NCBI GenBank assembly: GCA_942490855.1
Contig: CALNYS010000004.1
Coordinates: 1,054,001-1,118,000 of the forward strand
From: CALNYS01 sp942490855
GTDB lineage: Bacteria > Planctomycetota > Phycisphaerae > Phycisphaerales > UBA1924
Length of the DNA: 64,000 bases
Direction: 5' to 3'
Shown here one piece after another: positions 43,786 through 51,865 of the stretch (positions are counted from its first letter, which is position 1; each line of letters begins with the position of its first letter). Under the pieces are notes generated by a model. The model saw nothing but the letters and a program-made list of their open reading frames with translations, was not told the origin of the DNA and ran no database searches. Made by a program: the position numbers and the translations under genes.

Positions 43786-43798
43786 GTAGACTGCGAGC

Positions 43799-44854
43799 GT
43801 GAAGACGCTTGGCGAGATCATCGGGCACACGCGGGCGCTGGGCGTGCTGGCGTCGTCGCTGCGCTCGGGGCGCGTGCACCACGCGTGGGTGTTCCACGGC
43901 CCCGAGGGCGTGGGCAAGCGCACCGTCGCGGAGGCGTTCGGGCTCGCGCTGCTCGACGAGACGACGCGGGTCGAGGGCGACGCGATCATCAGCGACGCGA
44001 AGAGCCCCACGCGCGCGCTCGCCGACAGCGGCGTGCACCCCGACCTGCACGTGGTCACGAAGGAGCTGGCGCGGTTTAGCGAAGACGCCTCGGTGCGTTC
44101 GCGCAAGCTGACGAGCATCCCGAAAGAGGTGCTGGTCGAGCGGGTCATCGGGCCCGCGGCGCGGTCGGCGCAGATCAAGAGCAACGCGCTGGCGAGGAAG
44201 GTGTTCATCGTTGATGAGGCCGAGCTGATGAACGACGCCGGGCAGAACGCCCTGCTCAAGACGCTCGAGGAGCCGCCCGAGGGGACGGTGCTCGTGCTCG
44301 TGACGTCGAGCGAGGACCGGCTGCTCGCAACGATCCGCAGCCGCTGCCAGCGCGTGGCGTTCGGCCCGCTCTCAGAACCAGAAATGGACGAGTGGGCGCG
44401 CCGGGCGGGGTTCACGAACCGGCGCGCGATGACGCTCGCGGGCGGGCGCCCGGGCGCGGCGGAGCAGGCGGAGGCGACGGGGCTCGACGGGTGGCTCGAT
44501 CGCCTCGACCCGATGCTGCGCGACGCGGAGCGCGGGGTCTTTTCTGCCGAGCTTGGCGGGGTGATGAAGACGCTGATCGACGACTGGGCGAAGGCGCACG
44601 TCGAGACGCACGAGGGGGCGAGCAAGGACGCGGCGAACAAGGCGGGCACGCGCAAGCTGCTCGAGCTGCTGAGCGAGCGGGTGCGCGCCGGGATGCGTGC
44701 GGCGTCATCGGACGCGACCGCGAACCGCGCCGCGCTCGAACGCCGGGCGCGCGAGCTGGAGCTCATCGGCGAGGCGGAGCACCACGTCGCGCGGAACGTC
44801 AATCTTCAGCTGGCGATGGAGAACCTCGCGGCGCAGCTGTCCGTGAACTCCTGA
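43799..44854 (+). CDS. holB: DNA polymerase III delta-prime-like clamp loader subunit
   Basis: A 351-residue AAA+ protein starting at GTG 43799. Walker A is FHGPEGVGKRTVAEAF. The Walker B-like segment is KVFIVDEAELMNDAGQNALL with KTLEEPPEGTVLVLVTSS. The SRC motif is LLATIRSRCQRVAF, as in clamp-loader subunits. The family's zinc-binding module is not evident. It helps load the sliding clamp on DNA. The assignment to delta-prime rather than to a DnaX-like subunit rests on the size and a single AAA+ module. Confidence 0.82.
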   Translation: MKTLGEIIGHTRALGVLASSLRSGRVHHAWVFHGPEGVGKRTVAEAFGLALLDETTRVEGDAIISDAKSPTRALADSGVHPDLHVVTKELARFSEDASVRSRKLTSIPKEVLVERVIGPAARSAQIKSNALARKVFIVDEAELMNDAGQNALLKTLEEPPEGTVLVLVTSSEDRLLATIRSRCQRVAFGPLSEPEMDEWARRAGFTNRRAMTLAGGRPGAAEQAEATGLDGWLDRLDPMLRDAERGVFSAELGGVMKTLIDDWAKAHVETHEGASKDAANKAGTRKLLELLSERVRAGMRAASSDATANRAALERRARELELIGEAEHHVARNVNLQLAMENLAAQLSVNS

Positions 44855-44988
44855 TATTTTTCTTGGCGCGTTCGCCTCCGCGTCGTACGCTTGGCAAATC
44901 ATGGTCCTCTGAAGCAATAGCACACGCTCGTTTTCGCTCGCGATTGCTCCCGCGTGCAGCGCACTGCACGCCACGAGGATTCCCCCAC

Positions 44989-45858
44989 ATGCAACCCGAT
45001 GTTCCTTCCGTCGCCGGCGGAGGCGATGGCCTCACGCTCCGCGCGATCGCGTTCCGCATCCGCGGGGCGCTGGCGTGCACGTACAGTCTCGTGCTGATCG
45101 AGCAGGGCGCGGCCGCCGCGCAGCCCTGGGTCCTCGGGCTGGCGATCAACGGGGTCATCGCCGGCGACCCCTCGTTCCTGTGGTTGGTTGCGGGCACGGC
45201 GCTCGTGTACATGGCGGCGGGGACGCTGCGCCGAGCCGTTGACACGCGTGTCTACGCGAGGCTGAGCATCGCCCTGACCAGAGAGACGGCGAACAGGTTG
45301 TCTGACGCCGGGACGGCGCGCCCGGCGCTCGTTGTTCGCACGGACCTCGCTGACGAGTTCGTCGATTTCTTCGAGCGCTACCTGCCGGCGGCGGTGCACA
45401 CCGGGGTGTCCGCGCTCGGGGGGCTGGCGGCGCTCGTGCTGATCGATGTCCGGCTCGCGATCGGCTGCCTGGTGATGATCGTGCCCGTGGGCGCGGTTCA
45501 TGTCTGGTACACGAAGCGATCCTACGCGCTGACGGGCAGGCGCCACGACGCGATGGAGCGCCGCTTGATGGTGTTTGGGCGGGACGATCTGCGCGGGCTG
45601 CGCGGGGTCCTGGAGAGGCTGCGTCGTCTGCGGGTCGCGATCTCAGACGCCGAAGCGGCGTGTTTCGCGTTCATCGAGCTCGTGTCGCTCGCTGTGGTGC
45701 TGTGGGCGGTTGCGCGACTCGCGGGGGACGAAGCGGCAACGCCCGGGAGCGTCTTCGCTGGGTTGGCGTACGTGGTCATGGCGCTGAGCGCGTTCGAGAC
45801 CGCTCCGCTCGTCGTGCAGCAAGCCGCGAAGCTCCGTGAGATCGGGACGCGTGTGTGA
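44989..45858 (+). CDS. ABC exporter-type six-TM domain without ATPase
   Basis: A 289-residue inner-membrane protein starting at ATG 44989. It has six hydrophobic segments arranged as in ABC exporters (LALACTYSLVLIEQ-type first helix, FLWLVAGTALVYMAAGTLRR, GLAALVLIDVRLAIGCLVMI with VPVGAVHVWYTKRSYALTGR, later FIELVSLAVVLWAVARLAGD). There is no Walker A, signature or Walker B, and the protein ends where the linker to an ATPase would begin. No ATPase gene is adjacent. Stand-alone six-TM proteins of this type are known from a few bacteria, but their role is not established. It is convergent with fliS, with a 24-base gap. Confidence 0.65.
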   Translation: MQPDVPSVAGGGDGLTLRAIAFRIRGALACTYSLVLIEQGAAAAQPWVLGLAINGVIAGDPSFLWLVAGTALVYMAAGTLRRAVDTRVYARLSIALTRETANRLSDAGTARPALVVRTDLADEFVDFFERYLPAAVHTGVSALGGLAALVLIDVRLAIGCLVMIVPVGAVHVWYTKRSYALTGRRHDAMERRLMVFGRDDLRGLRGVLERLRRLRVAISDAEAACFAFIELVSLAVVLWAVARLAGDEAATPGSVFAGLAYVVMALSAFETAPLVVQQAAKLREIGTRV

Positions 45859-45882
45859 TGCGCCGGGCGGACGCGGTAGGGC

Positions 45883-46341
45883 TCAGCCCTCGACGCTGAG
45901 GCGGGCCGCGGGCTGGGAGGTCGTGGCGACGGGCGGGGCGCCGGCGTCGCGTTCGGCCTTGAGCTGGTCCATGAGCATCACCCACGTCTCGCGCTCGTAC
46001 TCGAGCAGGGAGATCGCCTCGTCGGCCGGGCCGGTCTCGTGGGTCATGTTGGCGTCGGTGAGGCGCTGGTACACGTAGGTGTAGAGCGCCGAGAGCTTGG
46101 AGCACAGCTCGGGGTCGACGTCCGGGCGGAGGATGTTGATGAGCTCGAGAACGATGTCCTTAGACTTGATGATGTTCTCGAAGGCCTTCTCGTAGTCCTT
46201 CTCGGCGAGCCCGTCGCGCCCGATGCGGGCGAAGCGGAGGCCGCCCTCGAGCAGGAGCAGGCGCAGCTCTTCGGGGCTGGCGCTCATGACCTTGGTTCGG
46301 AGGTAGGCGTTGGCGGTAGCGTTGGGGGCGTCGGTAGTCAT
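45883..46341 (-). CDS. fliS: flagellin export chaperone FliS
   Basis: A 152-residue helical protein of the FliS family. The core motif AYLRTKVMSASPEELRLLLL ('Y....v.taspeel...Ly') and DVDPELCSKLSALYTYVYQR with LTDANM are typical. It binds the C-terminus of flagellin and keeps it from polymerising before export. It lies 76 bases downstream of fliD on the same strand, the usual order. No flagellin gene is in the window. Confidence 0.92.
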   Translation of the reverse strand: MTTDAPNATANAYLRTKVMSASPEELRLLLLEGGLRFARIGRDGLAEKDYEKAFENIIKSKDIVLELINILRPDVDPELCSKLSALYTYVYQRLTDANMTHETGPADEAISLLEYERETWVMLMDQLKAERDAGAPPVATTSQPAARLSVEG

Positions 46342-46417
46342 GTCGATCTGGTGATCGGCGATCGGCGCCGCCTTGCTGACCGGAAATGAACGAAACGGGT
46401 TATTGGTCGTCGGGGGA

Positions 46418-49288
46418 TCAGTTCCCGATCGCCGCGAGCGACGACTGCTGACCCTGGAGCGAGGCGATCGCCTTCTCCATCGCGAGGAACTGCTGCTCGA
46501 GGCGGGCCCGCTTGATGTCGAGCTGGTCGGAGAGGTTGAGGATCCGGTCCTGCTGCAGACGGATCTGCGTGTCGAAGGTGTTCTTGCGCCGGGTGAACCG
46601 CCCGTCCACGAAGTCGGTGAGCGACTCGGCGTACTGGGCGATGTTCTCGAGGACGCCCAGGCGGGTGAACCCGGCCTCGCCCGTGTTGGGGGTCGTGACG
46701 CCGGGGATCGGGTTGCCGTCGCTGTCGAGCACCGGGACGTTGTCTTCGACCTCCTCGGCGTCGAGCGCGGCGACGAGGTCCTGCACGCCCTCGGGGTCGG
46801 CCTCGTAGGCGGTGCGGAACTTGGCCGAGTCGAACGCGAGCTTCCCGCCCTCTTCGATCGTGAAGCCGATCTGGGTGAGGTTCTTGTAGACGCCGTCGAC
46901 GCCCGGGGCGTTGGTGAGGACGAGGCGCGAGAGGGTGTTCTTCACGCTCTGGGCGGTCGAGTCGCCGAGCAGCACGCCGCGTTCCTGTGTGTCGCTGTTG
47001 TAGCGCGTGTGGAAGTCAACGCGGTCGAGGACGTTGTTGAACGCGTCAACGAAGAGCGTGAACCCGGCCTCGATGCTCTCGATGTCGCGCGAGACGTTGA
47101 TCTGGACCGCTTCGTCCGAGGCGCTGGCGAGGTTGATCGAGACGCCCTCGATCACGTCGCTGAGCGTGTTCGTGCGGCTGGTGATCAGGAACCCGTCGGC
47201 GGGGTCCTCGGAGCCGAAGAACGCGACGGCGTCCTGCCCGCGGGTCAGGGAGTTGAGCCCGAGGTTCTCGCCGAAGGTGTCCACGACGACGCGCCCGCGC
47301 TCGCCCGAGGTGAGCGAGGTGATGACGAGTCGGTGGGGGGAGGGGCCCGAGCCGGAGGAGACGATCGACGCGCTGACGCCGGCGCCGGCGTCGTTGATCG
47401 CGTTGACGATGTCCTGGAGCGTGTCGCCCGTGTCGAGGTCCACGACGACCTCGCCGGAGCCCACGAGCTGGTTGGGCGCGCCGCCCGAGAGGTCGGCCGT
47501 CCCGGCGAGGCGGAGCTTGGAGGCGACGGTGCCGGCGGTGTCTTCGACGATGAGGGCGGCGGGCCCGCCGGCGTCGTCAACGATGACGATGCCGTCCCCG
47601 TCGTCGTTGATGCGCGCGCTGACGTCGGCGCCGGCCGCGTTGATCTTGCGGAGCAGGTCGGCGACGGTGCGATCGTCGGAGCCGAGGCTGATGGTCGAGG
47701 AGACGCCGTTGGAGTCGGTGACGCGGAACGAACCGGTCCCGATCCCTTCCCCGCCGCGCAGGTCGGCAAGGAGCGTGGCCTCCGAGACGTAGCGTGACTG
47801 GAGGTTGCCCGAGTCCACGGGGTCGTCGCTGCCGGCGGTGGCGATGTTCAGGTCGGCGGCGGCCTGCCCGGAGGCGTCGGCGATCTGGAGCTGCCCGCCG
47901 CCGCTGGTGTTGTCGGTGATGAGGAGCCCGTTGCCGGCGCGGTTGAGCGTCGCGGTGACAGCGCCGCCGGACTCGTTGTTGATCGCCTCGATGATCTCGC
48001 TGACGGACTCGTCGCCCGTGACGTTGACGGCGAACGCGGTGAGATCCGAGGTGAAGAACGCGATGGTCCCGCTGGAGACGCCCTGCCCGCCCGCGAGGTT
48101 CGAGGCGAGGCGGGAGTTGAGGCCGGCGAGGAGGCGGCGCGAGGAGAGCGTGCCGACGTCGGTGTTCGTGGTGGCGCCGCGGTCGATGAACCCGAGATCC
48201 ACGGCGGCGGCCGAGGCGGTGGGGCCCTTGGTGACGGTGATGGTCCCGGCGCCCGCGTCGAGCTCGAGGCCCGCGCCGTCGGAGCTGATGTTCACGCTCA
48301 CGGCGCCCGAGGTCTGCGACTCGATGCGCTCGATGAGGTCGTCGACGGTCACGACGGGGGGCGCGTCAACGACGGTGATGGTCGAGTCGGGGTCCTCGGG
48401 GTCGGGCTCGGTGTGGGCGAGCTGCCCGAGGACGATCGCGTAGTCGGTCCCGTCAACGTTGATGGTGAAGTCGGTGGGGGGGGCGACGCCGCCGGAGCCG
48501 AAGGAGACGCCGTTGCCGTCGTTGAGGATCGAGAGCGAGGTGTCGCCCCCGATGGTGAGCACCTGGGAGCCAGCGATCACGCCGCCCGCGTCGGTCCCGG
48601 CGATGCCGAGCCCGGCGGCGGTGGTGGACCCGAACTGATCGACGACCTTGAGGCTGCCGGCGCCGCCCGAGGAGTCCTCGAGGCGGAACCCGTAGCCGTC
48701 GACGCTCGCGGTCACCTCGACGCCGGAGGCGGAGTTGATGGCGTCGAGGACGTCAGAGACGGTGACGGCGCGGGAGAGGTCGATGGTGGCCGAGTCGCCG
48801 GCGCCGTCGGTGATGACGATTTTGCCGCGCTCGACGCCGAGGCCGCCGTTGAGGTTCTCGAGACGGGTGTTGGAATCGAGGCGCCCGCCGCCGACCTCGA
48901 ACGCGAGCTGGTCGAGCCCGAGCGCGGTGCTGTCGCGGTCGGCGAACCCGCGGGAGATGCGCGAGTCGGTGGTGACGAGGCGGTCAACGACGAAGTTGTA
49001 GCTGCCGATCGCCGCGCCGGCGCCGGCCGAGGCGGTGAGCACGGAGTCGTCGGAGCTGGTGGCGCTCGCCCCGCGGAAGAGACGGTTGACGTTGAACGCT
49101 TTGGCGGCGGTGTTGAGCCCGAGGACGGCGGAGTTGAGGTCGAGGAAGGCGGCCTGCTGGCTCTGGAACTCGATCAGGCGCTGCTGGGCGAACGCGCGCG
49201 GGCGCGCTTCGATCGACAGGAGCTGATCGATGATCTGCGCCGAGTTGATGCCGCTCACAAGACCGACGCTGCTCTGGATCGTGCCCAT
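46418..49288 (-). CDS. fliD: flagellar hook-associated protein 2 (filament cap)
   Basis: A 956-residue cap protein starting at ATG 49288; an upstream open stretch is not coding. The N-terminal domain (IQSSVGLVSGINSAQIIDQL, LSIEARPRAFAQQRL) and C-terminal helices (YAESLTDFVDGRFTRRKNTF; LEQQFLAMEKAIASLQGQQS) are the FliD_N and FliD_C ends that form the cap core. The middle is much longer than in enterobacterial FliD (~460 residues) and contains several 'flagellin IN' type repeats (AVTVSDVLDAINSASGVEVT; VSEIIEAINNESGGAVTATL; DTLQDIVNAINDAGAGVSAS), plus Asp/Gly-rich beta segments. It caps the growing filament outside the cell; the enlarged middle is probably surface-exposed. Confidence 0.92.
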   Translation of the reverse strand: MGTIQSSVGLVSGINSAQIIDQLLSIEARPRAFAQQRLIEFQSQQAAFLDLNSAVLGLNTAAKAFNVNRLFRGASATSSDDSVLTASAGAGAAIGSYNFVVDRLVTTDSRISRGFADRDSTALGLDQLAFEVGGGRLDSNTRLENLNGGLGVERGKIVITDGAGDSATIDLSRAVTVSDVLDAINSASGVEVTASVDGYGFRLEDSSGGAGSLKVVDQFGSTTAAGLGIAGTDAGGVIAGSQVLTIGGDTSLSILNDGNGVSFGSGGVAPPTDFTINVDGTDYAIVLGQLAHTEPDPEDPDSTITVVDAPPVVTVDDLIERIESQTSGAVSVNISSDGAGLELDAGAGTITVTKGPTASAAAVDLGFIDRGATTNTDVGTLSSRRLLAGLNSRLASNLAGGQGVSSGTIAFFTSDLTAFAVNVTGDESVSEIIEAINNESGGAVTATLNRAGNGLLITDNTSGGGQLQIADASGQAAADLNIATAGSDDPVDSGNLQSRYVSEATLLADLRGGEGIGTGSFRVTDSNGVSSTISLGSDDRTVADLLRKINAAGADVSARINDDGDGIVIVDDAGGPAALIVEDTAGTVASKLRLAGTADLSGGAPNQLVGSGEVVVDLDTGDTLQDIVNAINDAGAGVSASIVSSGSGPSPHRLVITSLTSGERGRVVVDTFGENLGLNSLTRGQDAVAFFGSEDPADGFLITSRTNTLSDVIEGVSINLASASDEAVQINVSRDIESIEAGFTLFVDAFNNVLDRVDFHTRYNSDTQERGVLLGDSTAQSVKNTLSRLVLTNAPGVDGVYKNLTQIGFTIEEGGKLAFDSAKFRTAYEADPEGVQDLVAALDAEEVEDNVPVLDSDGNPIPGVTTPNTGEAGFTRLGVLENIAQYAESLTDFVDGRFTRRKNTFDTQIRLQQDRILNLSDQLDIKRARLEQQFLAMEKAIASLQGQQSSLAAIGN

Positions 49289-49412
49289 CGTGCGGACTCC
49301 CTTCCGTAGAGACCGCGATCCTCTCGCAAGCGGGAGGCCAGCCGGAAGGCCGGGCGGTCGTCGGCGGGGCGTCCTGCCGTGCCGAGAATGATTCGTTCTG
49401 TCGCGTCGCGTT

Positions 49413-49601
49413 TTAGGCGGCGCGTCGCAAGGCGGACGCCGGCGCGGTGTGCGGCGACGTGGCCTGGCGGGCGGTGGGGCGGTCGAGCCCCGCGGCGCGC
49501 AGGCGGAGCACGTCGTGCGCCCAGCCGGCGAGTGTGCGGTGGAACATCGCCTCGGCGTCCTGCCGGGCCTGCTCTGCGCGGATGTTGCCGAGAATCGCCA
49601 T
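49413..49601 (-). CDS. small protein upstream of fliD
   Basis: A 62-residue protein with a strong ribosome site (GAGGAG, eight bases before ATG 49601), reading MAILGNIRAEQARQDAEAMF and HRTLAGWAHDVLRLRAAGLD. It is basic and helical, with no membrane segment. The location 124 bases upstream of fliD on the same strand and the clear ribosome site suggest a real gene, perhaps a small flagellar chaperone or regulator, but no family is recognised. Confidence 0.5.
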   Translation of the reverse strand: MAILGNIRAEQARQDAEAMFHRTLAGWAHDVLRLRAAGLDRPTARQATSPHTAPASALRRAA

Positions 49602-49808
49602 CGGTTGCGCTCCTCACAGAAGCTCTCGCCGCTCGCGTCTGGCTCTTGGTGTATCGACTCGAGGCCTGCGAGGGCTGAAGTTTTCGGACGCTGCGGGCCA
49701 GCGCCCGCGCGGTCACGCACGTCATCGACCCGCGGCGGGCCCGACTTTCGTCGGATCCGCGAACCCGCGGCGCGCCGGCGTCCCCGCCCCGCCCGATAAC
49801 ATGCCCCG

Positions 49809-51806
49809 ATGGACACCTCCACCCTCAGCATCGACGCCCGCGCCGCAGGCGAGGACGCGCTCCGCCGGACCGAATGGCTCCTGACCAGCGGGCACGGCGC
49901 CTACGCGATGGGGACGGCCGCCGGGACGTCGACCCGCCGCTACCACGGGCTGCTCGTCGGGACGCTGTGCCCGCCGGTCGAGCGCGTCGTCGCCCTCTCG
50001 TGCGTGCGCGACCGGGTCACCTCCGGCGCGCGCTCGCAGGACCTCGCGTCGTTCCGCTTCGCCAGCGAGACCGGCGGCGTGACGCACCCCTGCGGCCTCC
50101 AGCGTCTGATCCGGTTCAGCGCGGGCGAGACGGTGCGCTGGGACTACAACCTCGGCTGCGGCGACACGGCCTCGCGCGAGCTGGCGATCGGCGAAGGGCG
50201 CAACCGCGTCGAGCTGACGTGGCGTCTGGCGTGCGAGGAGGAATCACGTCTGGAGGTTGCGCCGATGACGGCGCTGCGCGGGTTCCACGAGCTGCACGCC
50301 GAGGAAGGACGCGAGCTGGGCGTCGAACGCGACGGCGAGGACGTGCTCGTGCGCATCGGCGAGCTCACGCTGCGCCTCAGCGCCGAGGGCGCGTCGTTCT
50401 CGGACGACCCGGAGTGGTGGGACAACTTCGAGCTCGAAGCCGAGCGTGCGCGCGGGTTCGATTCGCTCGAGCGGCTCTTCTCGCCCGGGCGGTTCGCGTT
50501 CGCGCTCCCGCCTGGCGGCGGGGAGGCGCGACTGGTTGCGTCGCTCGAGCCGGACGACCCCGCGACGCCGGCCGGCGGGCGCTCGCGGCGCGAACGGGGG
50601 CAGCTCGCCGAGCAGCACGTGTTCTCGCGCTGCCCCGCGCTCGAGAGCGACGCGAACGTGCGCGCGCTCGTGCGGGCCGCCGACGCCTTTGTGGTGCGCC
50701 GGCGCCTAGGTGGAGAGTGGTCCACGACGATCCTCGCGGGGTACCCGTGGTTCGCCGACTGGGGGCGCGACGCGATGATCGCCCTCCCCGGTCTGCTCCT
50801 CGCGACCGGGCGCACGGACGACGCGCGGGAGGTGCTCGCCACCTTCGCCCGTCACGAGCGCCGCGGGCTCGTGCCCAACCGCTTCGATGATTACGGCGGC
50901 GAGCCCCACTACAACACCGTGGACGCGTCGCTCTGGTTCCTGCACGCGGCGCGCGAGTACGCCCGCGTCGCCGGCGACGAAGGGCTCAGCGAGATCGCCC
51001 GCGCCTGCGGGGCGATCGTGGACGCGTACCGCGACGGGACGGACTTCGGCATCGCGATGGACCCCGCCGACGGGCTCATCCGCGCCGGCGGCGCCGAGAC
51101 GCAGCTCACCTGGATGGACGCGAAGACCGGGACGACCGCGCACACGCCGCGCCACGGCAAGGCCGTCGAGATCAACGCGCTGTGGGTCCACGGGCTGCGC
51201 GTCACGGGCGAGCTGATCCCCGAGCGTGCGGCGGAGCTCAACGCCTTGGCCGACCGGGCGGCGTCGTCGTTCGCCGAGCGGTTCTGGAACGCGCGGCGCG
51301 GCTGCCTGCACGACTGCCTCATGCCCTCCGAAGGCGGCGGGTGGGCGCCCGACGAATCGCTCCGCCTCAACCAGCTCTTTGCCGCGAGCCTCGAGCACGG
51401 CCCGCTCACGCCCGCGCAGCGCGCCGGGGTGGTGGAGGTCGCGCGGCGCGAACTCCTCACGCCGATGGGGATGCGCACGCTCGGGCCCGGCGAGCGCGGC
51501 TACCGCGGGCGGTACCGCGGCGGCCCCGAGGAGCGCGACTCGGCGTACCACAACGGGACGGTGTGGCCGTGGCCGATCGGTTCCTACGTCGAGGCGTCGC
51601 TGCGGGCCGAAGGGTTCAGCGCCGCGTCCAAGGAGCGGGCCCGGCGCGAGCTCGCGCCGCTGGTCGCGTCGCTCGCGACGGACTGCCTCGGGCAGGTGGG
51701 GGAGGTCTTCGACGGCGACGGCCCCGAGCAGGCCCCGGGCGGGTGCCCGGCCCAGGCGTGGAGCGTCGCCGAGACGCTGCGGGCGCTCCTGCTCGCGCAC
51801 CAATGA
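49809..51806 (+). CDS. glycogen debranching enzyme (archaeal/bacterial GDE type)
   Basis: A 665-residue protein. The N-terminal domain (about 1-260) begins with 'EWLLTSGHGAYAMGTAAGTS' and 'TRRYHGLLVGTLCPP', a block typical of GDE_N. The C-terminal (alpha/alpha)6 barrel has WFADWGRDAMIALPGLLLAT, YNTVDASLWFLHAAREYARV, LTWMDAKTGTTAHTPRHGKA, VEINALWVHGL and YHNGTVWPWPIGSYVEASLR, i.e. the amylo-alpha-1,6-glucosidase catalytic domain. It would remove branch stubs from glycogen in the cytoplasm. It is a single gene, followed by a terminator hairpin that it shares with the convergent histone-like gene. Confidence 0.9.
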   Translation: MDTSTLSIDARAAGEDALRRTEWLLTSGHGAYAMGTAAGTSTRRYHGLLVGTLCPPVERVVALSCVRDRVTSGARSQDLASFRFASETGGVTHPCGLQRLIRFSAGETVRWDYNLGCGDTASRELAIGEGRNRVELTWRLACEEESRLEVAPMTALRGFHELHAEEGRELGVERDGEDVLVRIGELTLRLSAEGASFSDDPEWWDNFELEAERARGFDSLERLFSPGRFAFALPPGGGEARLVASLEPDDPATPAGGRSRRERGQLAEQHVFSRCPALESDANVRALVRAADAFVVRRRLGGEWSTTILAGYPWFADWGRDAMIALPGLLLATGRTDDAREVLATFARHERRGLVPNRFDDYGGEPHYNTVDASLWFLHAAREYARVAGDEGLSEIARACGAIVDAYRDGTDFGIAMDPADGLIRAGGAETQLTWMDAKTGTTAHTPRHGKAVEINALWVHGLRVTGELIPERAAELNALADRAASSFAERFWNARRGCLHDCLMPSEGGGWAPDESLRLNQLFAASLEHGPLTPAQRAGVVEVARRELLTPMGMRTLGPGERGYRGRYRGGPEERDSAYHNGTVWPWPIGSYVEASLRAEGFSAASKERARRELAPLVASLATDCLGQVGEVFDGDGPEQAPGGCPAQAWSVAETLRALLLAHQ

Positions 51807-51839
51807 AAAACCGCCCCGCGCGTTGGCGCGGAGCGGTTT
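51806..51839. terminator. bidirectional intrinsic terminator
   Basis: AACCGCCCCGCGC (51809-51821) pairs with GCGCGGAGCGGTT (51826-51838) with one mismatch and a GTTG loop. A run of A on the left (T run on the minus strand) makes it a good terminator for the histone-like gene and a weaker one for the debranching-enzyme gene. Confidence 0.65.
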
Positions 51840-51865
51840 GAACAACGAATGATGCGGCAGTCTGA

